64,000 nucleotides of DNA from Klebsiella pneumoniae (GTDB taxonomy: Bacteria > Pseudomonadota > Gammaproteobacteria > Steroidobacterales > Steroidobacteraceae), in the NCBI GenBank assembly GCA_945873095.1, contig CAMCBU010000011.1, positions 1 to 64,000 on the forward strand, in the 5' to 3' direction. Position 1 is the stretch's first letter, and each line of letters starts with the position of its first letter. The notes under the pieces were generated by a model. That model was given only the letters and a program-made list of their open reading frames with translations, searched no databases and was not told where the DNA came from. Below are positions 1-8,039 of the stretch, piece after piece. Made by a program: the position numbers and the translations under genes.

Positions 1-450
1 GAACAGGTCGCTGAACTCGAATTCCCGCAGCCGACGGTCAGTGTGCTGTCGCCGGCACGTACCTTCTGGGAGAAGGCGACGCTGATGCACGTCGAGTGTC
101 AGCGCGACGAGTTCCGCACAGGCGCCGAACGTCTTTCACGCCACTGGTACGACCTGGCCATGCTGGCCGATCTTGCCCATGGGCAAGCTGCTGTGGCCGA
201 TCGCGCTCTGCTCGCGGATGTCGTCAAGCACAAGAAGGTCTTCTACAACGCGAGCTACGCCAACTACGACGCATGCCTGACCGGGCAGCTCAGGCTCATT
301 CCAGAAGATGCCGCACTGGCCGCGCTGCGCGATGACTTCCAGCGCATGATCGGTGCCGGAATGTTCATCGGCGAGCCACCCGCGTTCGATGCCATCGTCG
401 ATCGTCTGCGCGCGCTAGAAGCAGCGATCAATGGGTGCGGCAATGGTTGA
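1..450 (+). CDS. AbiEii-like nucleotidyltransferase toxin, C-terminal part (5' truncated by window)
   Basis: The reading frame is open from base 1, so the gene begins before the window. The visible 149 residues resemble the C-terminal half of the AbiEii/AbiGii (COG2253) nucleotidyltransferase family: an FWEKATLMH stretch, the RHWYDLAML motif and a C-terminal helical part. The catalytic N-terminal half would lie upstream. Members act as toxins of AbiE phage-defence/toxin-antitoxin pairs. The gene overlaps the next small ORF by about 20 bases. It is an accessory gene unrelated to the steroid genes that follow and may mark the left edge of the cluster. Whether the complete gene is intact cannot be seen. 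Confidence 0.7.
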   Translation, partial: EQVAELEFPQPTVSVLSPARTFWEKATLMHVECQRDEFRTGAERLSRHWYDLAMLADLAHGQAAVADRALLADVVKHKKVFYNASYANYDACLTGQLRLIPEDAALAALRDDFQRMIGAGMFIGEPPAFDAIVDRLRALEAAINGCGNG

Positions 451-838
451 AGCAGGCATCGCTGTTAAGACTCTGTTGCAAGGCGCCACACTTGAGCGCA
501 AACAAGAAATTGAGGACCTATGGGATCGCTATGCACCCGAGGTCTGCGTAGTCGAAATCGTCACCGCCGCCCAGGCGGTCGAAACGGCGCAGCAGCTCGT
601 CGCCCTATCTAGCCAGGATCGCGAGCGAATCGGCACGCTGGGCCGTGCGGCGCCCTCCGCGCTGCAGATCAACCGAGTCCTGATGGAACAACCGATCGCC
701 ACCTCGAACTGGTTGGTCGAGAAGACCGGCCTGACGCCGGCGACCGTCAACAGATCACTGGCCGACCTCGAGCAACTCGGCATCGTGCGCGAACTCACGG
801 CACAGAAGCGCAACCGGTTGTTCAGCTACCATGGCTAG
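431..838 (+). CDS. Small winged-helix protein resembling the C-terminal domain of Fic proteins (possible remnant)
   Basis: This 135-residue ORF overlaps the end of the AbiEii-like gene; ATG 431 and ATG 443 are both possible starts. Residues about 75-133 look like the winged-helix domain that ends many Fic-domain AMPylases: a leader ending in MEQPIATSNWLVEKTG, then LTPATVNRSLADLEQLGIVRE, then a basic QKRNRLFSY end. The Fic motif (HPFxxGNGR) is absent, and the N-terminal half matches only the linker region of Fic proteins. It may be a decayed Fic gene or a stand-alone DNA-binding partner of the upstream toxin-like gene. It is not a typical AbiEi antitoxin, which normally precedes AbiEii. Function unknown. 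Confidence 0.5.
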   Translation: MGAAMVEAGIAVKTLLQGATLERKQEIEDLWDRYAPEVCVVEIVTAAQAVETAQQLVALSSQDRERIGTLGRAAPSALQINRVLMEQPIATSNWLVEKTGLTPATVNRSLADLEQLGIVRELTAQKRNRLFSYHG

Positions 839-955
839 GTGGAAATCATGAATCGAGGGACGGAGTTGCCGGAGCAATGATGTACCGCTCGAGATAGGAC
901 GTATTTCAAGGTGCTGGCGAATGACCCATGAGCCCGCATTTCAGGGGATTTTCGA

Positions 956-1630
956 ATGAACGTTTCCGATATCGTGCGCCAGCGGCGCTCCATCCGCGAC
1001 TTCTGTCCCGACACCGTACCGCAGCCACTGCTCGCTGAGGTATTGGATGCCGCGCGTTGGGCTCCCTCGGGCAGCAATATTCAGGCGTGGCGCATCATCG
1101 CGGTAGCCGGTGCCGAACGCGATGCCATTGTCGAGATGACCCGAAGTGCAGTCTCGGCGCCTGGCTTTGGCAAAACAGAAGACCCCTTTCCCATTTATCC
1201 GCCCGAGCTATGGGAGCCGCTGCGCACGCGTCGCTACACGCTCGCCGAGGATATGTACCGGGCGCTCGGCATTCCGCGCGAGGATAAACCCGCCCGACTA
1301 CGTCACGTCGCTCGCAACTTCGAATTCTTTGGTGCACCGGTCGGGCTTTTCTTCGTGATCGATCAACGGGTCGTGCACGGTCAGTGGGCGCATCTTGGTA
1401 TGTTGATCCAGACGGTCGCGCTGCTGCTCGAGGAACGCGGTCTCGGCAGTTGCATGCAGGAAGCCTGGGCGTCTTTTCGACCACAGCTGGCCGAGCGATT
1501 CAACTTGGCACCGACCGAGATGGTCTATTGCGGCATGGCCGTCGGATTCCCTAATTTGGAAAATCCGGTCAATCAATTCGAGCGTTCGCGCATCACGCTC
1601 GATGAACTCGTTGAGTTTCGAGGGCTTTGA
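956..1630 (+). CDS. Nitroreductase-family FMN oxidoreductase
   Basis: This 224-residue protein has nitroreductase-family hallmarks: an N-terminal RRSIRDF phosphate-binding motif, then ARWAPSGSNIQAWR, and a C-terminal GLGSCMQEAW/CGMAVGFP region. Such enzymes are homodimeric cytoplasmic FMN proteins that reduce nitro groups, quinones or enones with NAD(P)H; the substrate here is unknown. The start is supported by an AGGGG sequence 8 bases upstream. The gene lies outside the operator-linked units and ends directly against the stop codon of the convergent SDR gene. It could contribute to enone or quinone reduction, but nothing in the sequence ties it to steroids. Confidence 0.85.
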   Translation: MNVSDIVRQRRSIRDFCPDTVPQPLLAEVLDAARWAPSGSNIQAWRIIAVAGAERDAIVEMTRSAVSAPGFGKTEDPFPIYPPELWEPLRTRRYTLAEDMYRALGIPREDKPARLRHVARNFEFFGAPVGLFFVIDQRVVHGQWAHLGMLIQTVALLLEERGLGSCMQEAWASFRPQLAERFNLAPTEMVYCGMAVGFPNLENPVNQFERSRITLDELVEFRGL

Positions 1631-2383
1631 TTAATCCGCGGTCGCGCCGCCATCGATCACGAGCGGATGACCCGTAACAAAACTGGAGGCGTCCGAGCAC
1701 AACCACAACACGCCGGCTGCGATTTCCTCCGGTCGCCCGAAGCGACCCATCGGGGTCATCCCCTCGACGATCTTTCGCAACTCCGGTCGCGCCGTGACGC
1801 CCTCGACCATCGGAGTATCGATCACGCCAGGACAGACGCAATTCACGCGCACCCCTTTACGCGCCCAGCGCAACGCCGCATGTCGAGTTAGGCCGACGAC
1901 ACCATGCTTGGTCGCCGTGTATGCCGCCTGTGACGCATTACCGACCAGACCGTTGATAGAAGCGGTGTTGACGATGGCGCCCTGCCCCTGCTCCAGCATG
2001 ACTTTTGACTCAGCCCGCATACAGAACATCACGCCACTCAAATTGACGCCGACACTGCGATCCCAGTTCGCGGACTCCCACTCATCGACACCTAGGCTAT
2101 TGACGCCCGCATTGTTGTGAGCGAAGTCGAGACGACCAAACTCGCTCACTGCGCGCGCGACCAGCTCATCCACCTGCGACTCGCTGGCGACGTTGCAAGG
2201 CTGAAACACGGCACGACCACCCGCAGCCTCGATAAATTGAACCGTCTCTTCGCCCCGCGCGACGTCGACGTCCGAGACCACGACCGCCGCACCCGAGTCC
2301 GCAAACGCAATAGCCGTTGCCCGTCCGATACCGGAAGCCGCGCCAGTAACCAATGCCACTTTGCCTTGGAATTGATACTTCAC
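1631..2383 (-). CDS. SDR-family NAD(P)-dependent oxidoreductase
   Basis: A 250-residue classical short-chain dehydrogenase. It has the glycine motif TGAASGIG at residues 13-20, NNAG at 90-93, and catalytic Ser142, Tyr155 and Lys159 (YTATK). Asp at the end of beta-2 (VVSDVD) suggests NAD preference. It starts with GTG, preceded by AAGGGGG, and is the last gene of the four-gene unit reading leftwards from the operator near 4.66 kb. The family oxidises or reduces secondary alcohols and ketones, including hydroxysteroids. Its neighbours HsaB and FadD3 make a steroid or ring-cleavage intermediate a likely substrate, but the exact reaction cannot be read from sequence. Confidence 0.88.
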   Translation of the reverse strand: MKYQFQGKVALVTGAASGIGRATAIAFADSGAAVVVSDVDVARGEETVQFIEAAGGRAVFQPCNVASESQVDELVARAVSEFGRLDFAHNNAGVNSLGVDEWESANWDRSVGVNLSGVMFCMRAESKVMLEQGQGAIVNTASINGLVGNASQAAYTATKHGVVGLTRHAALRWARKGVRVNCVCPGVIDTPMVEGVTARPELRKIVEGMTPMGRFGRPEEIAAGVLWLCSDASSFVTGHPLVIDGGATAD

Positions 2384-2419
2384 TTCTTGGCCCCCTTTAA
2401 TTTTTGACCAGTCACGCCA

Positions 2420-2944
2420 TCACATCCACGAATCGCGCGGATCCGTCCACACTTCCGCGCCGACTCCGGATCGATCAGCGGCAAACTTTCCGAACCGACT
2501 TGCGTGAAACGCGAGCGGTTGTGCCGCCACCGTGGAGATGTTCTCGATACGACCCAAGATAATTGTGTGATCACCGCCCGGCAACAAGGACTCGACACGA
2601 CACTCGATACGCGCAAGCGCACCGTCGATCACCGGAGGCGTCGGATGCGAACGCCACCACTCATCTATGTCGAACTTGGTTTGTCCCGAACGCGCGAAAT
2701 GCAACGCGATATCGGCCTGATGTGCAGCCAAAATATGGATCGCGAACGGACATCCCAAAGAAAACGCCGCGAGACTGCTGCTCTTATTTGCCAGACACCA
2801 CAACATCAACGGCGGATCCAAAGAAACAGACGTAACGGAGTTCGCCGTTACGCCTACTGGCTCGGGACCCGGGTTGACTGCGGTCACGACGGTAACGCCG
2901 GTCGTAAACAGACCGAAGACTCGTCGAAGTTCGCGGGGATCCAC
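2420..2944 (-). CDS. hsaB: Flavin reductase component of the secosteroid 4-hydroxylase (HsaB/TesA1-like)
   Basis: A 174-residue protein of the HpaC/HsaB flavin reductase fold: FGLFTTGVTVVTA, then GVTANSVTSVSLDPPL, then an SLAAFSLGCPFAIHILA stretch and a C-terminal GGDHTIILGRIE. HsaB supplies reduced flavin to HsaA, which hydroxylates the phenolic ring A of 3-HSA. The frame is open further upstream but that part overlaps the preceding gene. GTG at 2944, with GGAG nine bases before it and the domain starting at once (VDPRELRRVFG), is the better start. It lies 13 bases after the preceding SDR. The partner hsaA is about 14 kb away in another unit, which is unusual. Another two-component partner is possible. 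Confidence 0.78.
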   Translation of the reverse strand: MDPRELRRVFGLFTTGVTVVTAVNPGPEPVGVTANSVTSVSLDPPLMLWCLANKSSSLAAFSLGCPFAIHILAAHQADIALHFARSGQTKFDIDEWWRSHPTPPVIDGALARIECRVESLLPGGDHTIILGRIENISTVAAQPLAFHASRFGKFAADRSGVGAEVWTDPRDSWM

Positions 2945-2957
2945 TCGATAAACTCCG

Positions 2958-3821
2958 TCAGTAGACGCGCGCTGGATGCTGAATGCGTGGCTCGCCGAGC
3001 ATTTCGCGATAGGTCGGCGGCTGCTTACCGTTGCGATCCTGGATGCCGTATTGCAGCGCAATCTCGGCGCCAACCAAGGTCTGGCCCGACAATTTGGCAT
3101 TGTTTGGGTCAGCGGCAATCGCATAGAGGATGTCGCCCGAGAACTGAGGCGTCTCCACCACCTCGAGAAACGGCGCGTACTGATCAGGGCGCTCCTTGAA
3201 GGCCTTCTGCGAGCGCTCGGTCAACAGCGGACCCATCCACAAGGAAACGCAGCATACGCCGGTGTTCTCAAAGTCCACGGCCATATCAGCGGCGAACTTG
3301 TCCACGCCCACTTTCTGCGCGCCGTAAGCGGGCCCGTGCATGTAGCAAGCTGAGCCAAACGACGATGAAAATGAAATCAGACCGCGGCCTTGTTTTACCA
3401 TGATCGGGGCTGCGTAGTAACAAGCGTAGTACGCAGACTTCAAACCGACATCCAAGATGCGCACCAGATCAACCGATCGCTTCCAGAAAGGCTCGGGCAG
3501 AATCAGATCGTCATGAATGAAGGTGACGTTGTTATGCAGGATGTCGATACGGCCCTGCTCGCGCTCAACTTGTTGGATCAGCGCCTCGATATCAGCGGGC
3601 TTCTCGTGGTCGCAAACGACCGCGATACCCTTACCGCCGGCGGCCGTGATCTCATCCGCGGTTCGCTGTACGGTGCCACCGAGAAAGTGATCATCCTCGC
3701 GCGTGCTTCGCCCCGTGACATACACCGTCATCCCTTTGTCGCCCAAGGCGAGCGCAATGCCTTTACCCGCACCGCGACTCGCGCCCGTGACGATCGCTAC
3801 TTTTGGTTGATAGTCGCTCAT
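2958..3821 (-). CDS. SDR-family oxidoreductase with C-terminal extension
   Basis: A 287-residue short-chain dehydrogenase. It has TGASRGAGK at residues 12-20, a variant NNVT in place of NNAG (97-100), Ser153 and Tyr166-Gly-Ala-Gln-Lys170. The C-terminal tail (about 30 residues) is longer than in classical SDRs and recalls the DHRS1-like group. Two adjacent ATGs (3824 and 3821) could serve; the GGGGGA upstream spaces better for 3821. It is second in the four-gene unit with hsaB. The family assignment is secure. The substrate is unknown; a ketosteroid or bicyclic HIP-type intermediate is inferred from context. Confidence 0.85.
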   Translation of the reverse strand: MSDYQPKVAIVTGASRGAGKGIALALGDKGMTVYVTGRSTREDDHFLGGTVQRTADEITAAGGKGIAVVCDHEKPADIEALIQQVEREQGRIDILHNNVTFIHDDLILPEPFWKRSVDLVRILDVGLKSAYYACYYAAPIMVKQGRGLISFSSSFGSACYMHGPAYGAQKVGVDKFAADMAVDFENTGVCCVSLWMGPLLTERSQKAFKERPDQYAPFLEVVETPQFSGDILYAIAADPNNAKLSGQTLVGAEIALQYGIQDRNGKQPPTYREMLGEPRIQHPARVY

Positions 3822-3849
3822 CATGTCCCCCGAAGTAGTGTTGAACGAA

Positions 3850-4647
3850 TCAGGATCCCTTGGCGAGCTCAAGGAAAATAGGCTTCTCCCCGCCGCCATG
3901 CACAGCAATCTGCGCGCCGCTCACATAGCGTGACAACGGAGACGCCAGAAACAAACAGACGTCCGCGATGTCGGCAGGCTCACCCATCCGACCAAGCGGC
4001 AACATCGACCCGATCCGAGACAAGCCCGCCTCGCCGCCATAATGGTCGATCGAGTTCGGCGTCGCTACAAGGCCGACGATCAAAGAATTCACGCGGATGC
4101 CAACCGGCCCCCACTCCATCGCCAAGGACTCGGTGAGATTGACAAGACCCGCTTTCGACGCGCCGTATGCCGCGCTGAAAGGCGATGATCGCACGGCCGA
4201 AACACTGGCAATATTGATGATCGATCCGCCGCCAGCAGCGACCATCGGCCCGTAGACCGCTTGGCTGGTAAAAAACGCGGCCGTCAAGTTGAGCTGAATG
4301 ATTTTTTCGATGAGCGCAGGTTCGGCATCCGCCGAGGGCATCTCGCGCCCGCCACCCGCATTGTTGATTAGGACGTCAACGCGACCGTGACGCGCCAACG
4401 TCTGTTCGATCCACTGCCGACACTCTGTCGCTTTGCGAATATCGCACAGGTGATGTTCGACGCTCCGCCCAGCCACTTCCGGTAGCGTCTCCGGAATCCG
4501 ACGCGAGCAAGTGATGACGGTAGCCCCAGCCTCGAGAAAACGCAGACTGATTCCCGCCCCTATCCCGCTAACGCCGCCCGTGACCAACACCACTCGCCCC
4601 GAGAGGTCGAGGGCGTCGTCGAGATTTGGCGATGGTCCTTTCTGCAT
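3850..4647 (-). CDS. SDR-family oxidoreductase, first gene of unit A-minus
   Basis: A 265-residue classical SDR: TGGVSGIG (23-30), NNAG (95-98), Ser148, Tyr161 and Lys165 (YGASK). The frame runs open to 4692, but ATG 4647 is preferred: the extra residues are not SDR-like and would run through the operator. Only seven bases separate this start from the 28-bp inverted repeat at 4655-4682, so the mRNA probably has a very short or no leader; no convincing Shine-Dalgarno is present. It heads the unit carrying hsaB. Probably a hydroxysteroid or ring-fragment dehydrogenase; substrate unknown. Confidence 0.86.
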   Translation of the reverse strand: MQKGPSPNLDDALDLSGRVVLVTGGVSGIGAGISLRFLEAGATVITCSRRIPETLPEVAGRSVEHHLCDIRKATECRQWIEQTLARHGRVDVLINNAGGGREMPSADAEPALIEKIIQLNLTAAFFTSQAVYGPMVAAGGGSIINIASVSAVRSSPFSAAYGASKAGLVNLTESLAMEWGPVGIRVNSLIVGLVATPNSIDHYGGEAGLSRIGSMLPLGRMGEPADIADVCLFLASPLSRYVSGAQIAVHGGGEKPIFLELAKGS

Positions 4648-4654
4648 GGCGTTT

Positions 4655-4682
4655 GCGTAAAAATTTGCTATGTTATTTACGC
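4655..4682. promoter_or_regulatory. Operator A: 28-bp inverted repeat between divergent units
   Basis: GCGTAAA at 4655-4661 faces ATTTACGC at 4675-4682, with CGTA and TACG cores 22 bases apart. The site sits between the leftward SDR-SDR-hsaB-SDR unit (start 4647) and the rightward fadD3 unit (start 4750). The same 28-bp architecture recurs at 17042, 22509, 47467 and 56945, and in weaker form at 41468. The position next to both starts suggests a repressor, which is inference. Confidence 0.75.
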
Positions 4683-4749
4683 GAACGATCATTCTATTAC
4701 CAATTCATGTGTCGGTCGCGAATTTTCGGACGGGGGCCATCGACGAATC

Positions 4750-6318
4750 ATGCAGTCTGTCTCAGCTCAGACCCTGCCGGGAGTTCTCAGCGCAATCAGC
4801 ACCCGTCTGCCCGATCGGGTCGCCATCGAAGAGGGCCCGCGGCGAATCACGTATCGCCAGTTGTGGCTGCATGTTAACGAGGCTGCTGCCGCATTTGTCG
4901 CCTCGGGAGTAAAGCCTGGTGATCGCGTCGGAATCTGGGGTCCCAATGGCGCCGACTGGATTATCGCCGCGCTCGGTGCTCAATCGGCCGGCGCCGCCAT
5001 CGTCCCACTCAACACCCGCCTGAAGGGACGTGAGGCCGGAGACATTCTTCGGCGCAGTCAGACACGGGTGCTGTGTCATTCGGGGCACTTTCTGCAACTC
5101 GACTTCGACGCCCTGTTGGCCGATGAGTCGCTGCCCGCGTTGACCCATCGCGTTGAGATGGGCAGCCCCGCGTGGGGTGCGTGGATTGAGCAAGCGCAGG
5201 CTCACGACCGACAGGCAGTGCACGCTCGCCTTGCGCGGCTCGGACCGCAAGACCTCGCTGACGTGATGTTCACTTCGGGCACGACGGGTCAACCCAAGGG
5301 CGTCATGTCATCGCACGGACAGAACGTGCGGGTGTTTACCGAATGGAGTTCGATTGTCGGACTCGATCAGCAAGATCGATATTTGATCGTCAATCCGTTT
5401 TTCCATGCCTTCGGTTATAAGGCGGGTTGGCTCTCGTGCCTGCTGACGGGCGCGACCATCTTGCCCATGGCGGTCTTCGATGCGGCAGAGGTCATTCGTC
5501 GAATCCGTGACGATCAAGTTTCCGTCTTGCCAGGACCACCCACCCTGTTCCAGTCCATGCTCATGCATCCGACGCTGGACCGAACCCTCACCGCATCATT
5601 ACGTCTCGCTGTAACAGGCGCTGCGAACGTGCCGACTGCACTGATCGAGCGCATGCATAGCGAACTCGGTTTTCGCACGGTCATCACCGGTTATGGACTC
5701 ACCGAATCGACTGGCACCGTCAGCATGTGCCGGCCTGGCGACGATGCGGAGACTATCGCGCGCAGTTGTGGCGCGCCGCTGCCCGGTGTGCAGGTCAAGA
5801 TCGTCGACGATCAGGGGAATGAGGTCCCGAGCGGGAGTGAGGGGGAAATCTGGGTGCGAGGCTACAACGTCATGCAAGGCTATCTCGATGACCCCATCGC
5901 GACCGCCGCGACGGTCGATGACAACGGGTGGCTGCATACCGGCGACATCGGCACGCAGGACGCGCGCGGTTACCTTCGTATCACCGATCGCAAGAAAGAC
6001 ATGTTCATCGTCGGTGGCTTCAATTGCTATCCGGCGGAGATCGAATCTTTGATCAGTGCACATCCGGCTGTATCTCAAGTTGCTGTCGTGGGCGTGCCTG
6101 ACGAACGAATGGGTGAAGTCGCTGCGGCTTATTTAGTCCTGCGGAGCAGTCAAAGTTTGACGAAAGAGCAATTCATCGCTTGGTGCAAAGAAAACATTGC
6201 TAATTATAAGGTGCCAAGACAAGTGCATTTTGTTAATCAGTTGCCAACGACGGCATCGGGTAAAGTTCAACGCTTCGCGTTGCGCAGTAACATTTCCAAA
6301 GAAGACGTGACGATATGA
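4750..6318 (+). CDS. fadD3: HIP-CoA ligase, FadD3-like AMP-forming acyl-CoA synthetase
   Basis: A 522-residue ANL-superfamily ligase with all core motifs: the P-loop MFTSGTTGQPKGV (173-185), GYGLTES, TGDIG, ITDRKKDMFIVGGFN, and the A10 lysine K505 in TASGKVQR. The PLNTRLKGREAGDILRRS segment and the CRPGDDAETIA loop match my recollection of actinobacterial FadD3, which activates the C/D-ring acid HIP with ATP and CoA. It heads the rightward unit from operator A, opposite hsaB. Its presence with ipdA, ipdB, ipdC, ipdF and echA20 elsewhere in the window supports the call. A related steroid acid could also be the substrate. Confidence 0.8.
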   Translation: MQSVSAQTLPGVLSAISTRLPDRVAIEEGPRRITYRQLWLHVNEAAAAFVASGVKPGDRVGIWGPNGADWIIAALGAQSAGAAIVPLNTRLKGREAGDILRRSQTRVLCHSGHFLQLDFDALLADESLPALTHRVEMGSPAWGAWIEQAQAHDRQAVHARLARLGPQDLADVMFTSGTTGQPKGVMSSHGQNVRVFTEWSSIVGLDQQDRYLIVNPFFHAFGYKAGWLSCLLTGATILPMAVFDAAEVIRRIRDDQVSVLPGPPTLFQSMLMHPTLDRTLTASLRLAVTGAANVPTALIERMHSELGFRTVITGYGLTESTGTVSMCRPGDDAETIARSCGAPLPGVQVKIVDDQGNEVPSGSEGEIWVRGYNVMQGYLDDPIATAATVDDNGWLHTGDIGTQDARGYLRITDRKKDMFIVGGFNCYPAEIESLISAHPAVSQVAVVGVPDERMGEVAAAYLVLRSSQSLTKEQFIAWCKENIANYKVPRQVHFVNQLPTTASGKVQRFALRSNISKEDVTI

Positions 6319-8039
6319 GTTCAACCCCATGGTTCTCGCAAGTCGAGCCAGCCGTCTCGATCGATGATCCCGAAAGCTTTCCGTGGGATGAAGATACGGA
6401 TCTGGTCGTGGTGGGATCTGGCGCCGCAGGTTCCGCAGCGGCCATCGAGGCTGTGGAAAATGGGCTACGCGTGACGCTCCTTGATCGCTACCACGGCGGC
6501 GGCGCAACGGCGGCCAGTGGTGGCGTGCTGTATGCCGGTGGCGGGACCTCCATCCAAAAAGAAGCAGGAATCGAGGACTCGCCGCAAAATATGTTTGCGT
6601 ACCTGTCGATGGAAACGCGTGGCTGCGTTGCCGACGACACCTTGATGCGGTTTTGCGAACAGAGCGCCCACACCGTCGAGTGGCTCAAAGACAAAGGCGT
6701 TGAATTCCGCTCGGAGCTTTATCGAGACAAGACCTCCTATCCGCAAGTCGACTACTTTCTTTACCACTCGGACAATTCGCTGCTGCCCGAGTACGCAGCC
6801 AAGGCACGCCCCGCCGCTCGCGGCCATCGCGGTGCGGGCAGACTATCGCGCGAGCAGATGCTCAAAGCCGTTGGCCTCGGAGGCTCGATCGTCTGGCCGA
6901 TGCACGACTGGCTTGGCGCGCGGGGCGTCAACTTCAAACGATACACCGAAGCGCGCCAATTGCTTCGCGACCGCACGGGTCGAGTTGTCGGCGTGAAAGT
7001 GCTGGAATTGCCGGAAGGTCAATACAGAGACGAATTCATACGACAGCAGCAAATTGCACAACGCTGGTACGCGCTCGTGCCACCGATATTGCCGGGCGCT
7101 AAATTCCTACTGCGCTTTGCAGTCAAACGATTGCAGCGCGCTGCCGAATTGGAAAAGACGTATCGGCAACCGCGCTACATACGAGCGCATCGCGGCGTCT
7201 GCCTAGCCGCGGGTGGTTTTGTCTTCAATCGCAAAATGCTGGCGCATCACGCGCCGCGTTATCGTCGCGGTTATCCGCTAGGTACTCCTGGCGACGATGG
7301 CAGCGGCATCCATTTGGGTCTCTCAGCCGGTGGTCAAACTGCTCGAATGGATAACGTGTCAGCATGGCGCTTCATCAACCCGCCGAAAGCGTGGGCCCAA
7401 GGCATCGTGGTAAACGAGGCGGGCGAGCGCATTGCCAATGAAATCGCTTATGGCGCAACGCTAGGCCATGCACTCGCTGAAAATAGCAACGGTCGCGGCT
7501 GGCTCATCCTCGACGCTGCTCTGACCCAAAGCGCTTGGCGACAAATTTCCAAAGATAAGGTTCTCGCCTTCCAACGCGACCTCGCGCGACTGAATATGTG
7601 GCTCGGGCGACGCAAAGCAGCCACTATCGAAACGCTTGCGAAAAAGATCGGCGTGGATGTCGCCGGTTTGAAAAAAACCGTCGATGAGTACAACCGCTCG
7701 GCGAAGGGCGAAGTTGTCGATCGATTTGGCAAGGCAGCGACCGACTGTGCGCCGCTGACTCAAGGTCCATTTATGGCGATCGATGTCGGCTTGGCGGCCA
7801 AACTACTGCCGTGCCCCACCCTGACGCTCGGCGGATTGGTGCCCGATGAGGCGACAGGCAGAGTCATCGATGCCGCGGGTCGCCCGATCGAAGGCCTTTA
7901 CGCCGCCGGGCGTAACGCGGTCGGCGTCAGCTCGGGTCTGTACGTTTCGGGCCTCTCCATCGCCGATGGGATTTTTTCGGGTCGACGCGCCGGATTACAC
8001 GCGGCGCGAGGCATTACTTGGAGTGTCGAGACAGCATGA
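6315..8039 (+). CDS. FAD-dependent oxidoreductase of the KstD/fumarate reductase flavoprotein family
   Basis: A 574-residue flavoprotein with a dinucleotide-binding VVGSGAAGSAAA near residues 32-43, a GGGATAASGGVLYAGG stretch and a C-terminal GLYAAGRNAVGVSSGLYVSG. It belongs to the FAD-binding 2 family containing 3-ketosteroid dehydrogenases. However, the C-terminal Tyr-Pro-x-x-Gly signature of KstD, present in the protein at 13529-15247, is missing here, so it is probably not a standard delta-1-dehydrogenase. It overlaps the fadD3 stop by four bases (ATGA), indicating translational coupling. An enone or HIP-stage dehydrogenase or reductase is possible; the reaction is unassigned. Confidence 0.8.
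   Translation: MSSTPWFSQVEPAVSIDDPESFPWDEDTDLVVVGSGAAGSAAAIEAVENGLRVTLLDRYHGGGATAASGGVLYAGGGTSIQKEAGIEDSPQNMFAYLSMETRGCVADDTLMRFCEQSAHTVEWLKDKGVEFRSELYRDKTSYPQVDYFLYHSDNSLLPEYAAKARPAARGHRGAGRLSREQMLKAVGLGGSIVWPMHDWLGARGVNFKRYTEARQLLRDRTGRVVGVKVLELPEGQYRDEFIRQQQIAQRWYALVPPILPGAKFLLRFAVKRLQRAAELEKTYRQPRYIRAHRGVCLAAGGFVFNRKMLAHHAPRYRRGYPLGTPGDDGSGIHLGLSAGGQTARMDNVSAWRFINPPKAWAQGIVVNEAGERIANEIAYGATLGHALAENSNGRGWLILDAALTQSAWRQISKDKVLAFQRDLARLNMWLGRRKAATIETLAKKIGVDVAGLKKTVDEYNRSAKGEVVDRFGKAATDCAPLTQGPFMAIDVGLAAKLLPCPTLTLGGLVPDEATGRVIDAAGRPIEGLYAAGRNAVGVSSGLYVSGLSIADGIFSGRRAGLHAARGITWSVETA

Noticed and set aside
431-838. AbiEi antitoxin for the toxin-like gene
   Set aside because: AbiEi normally precedes AbiEii and has a different domain layout; the wHTH here matches Fic C-termini better.
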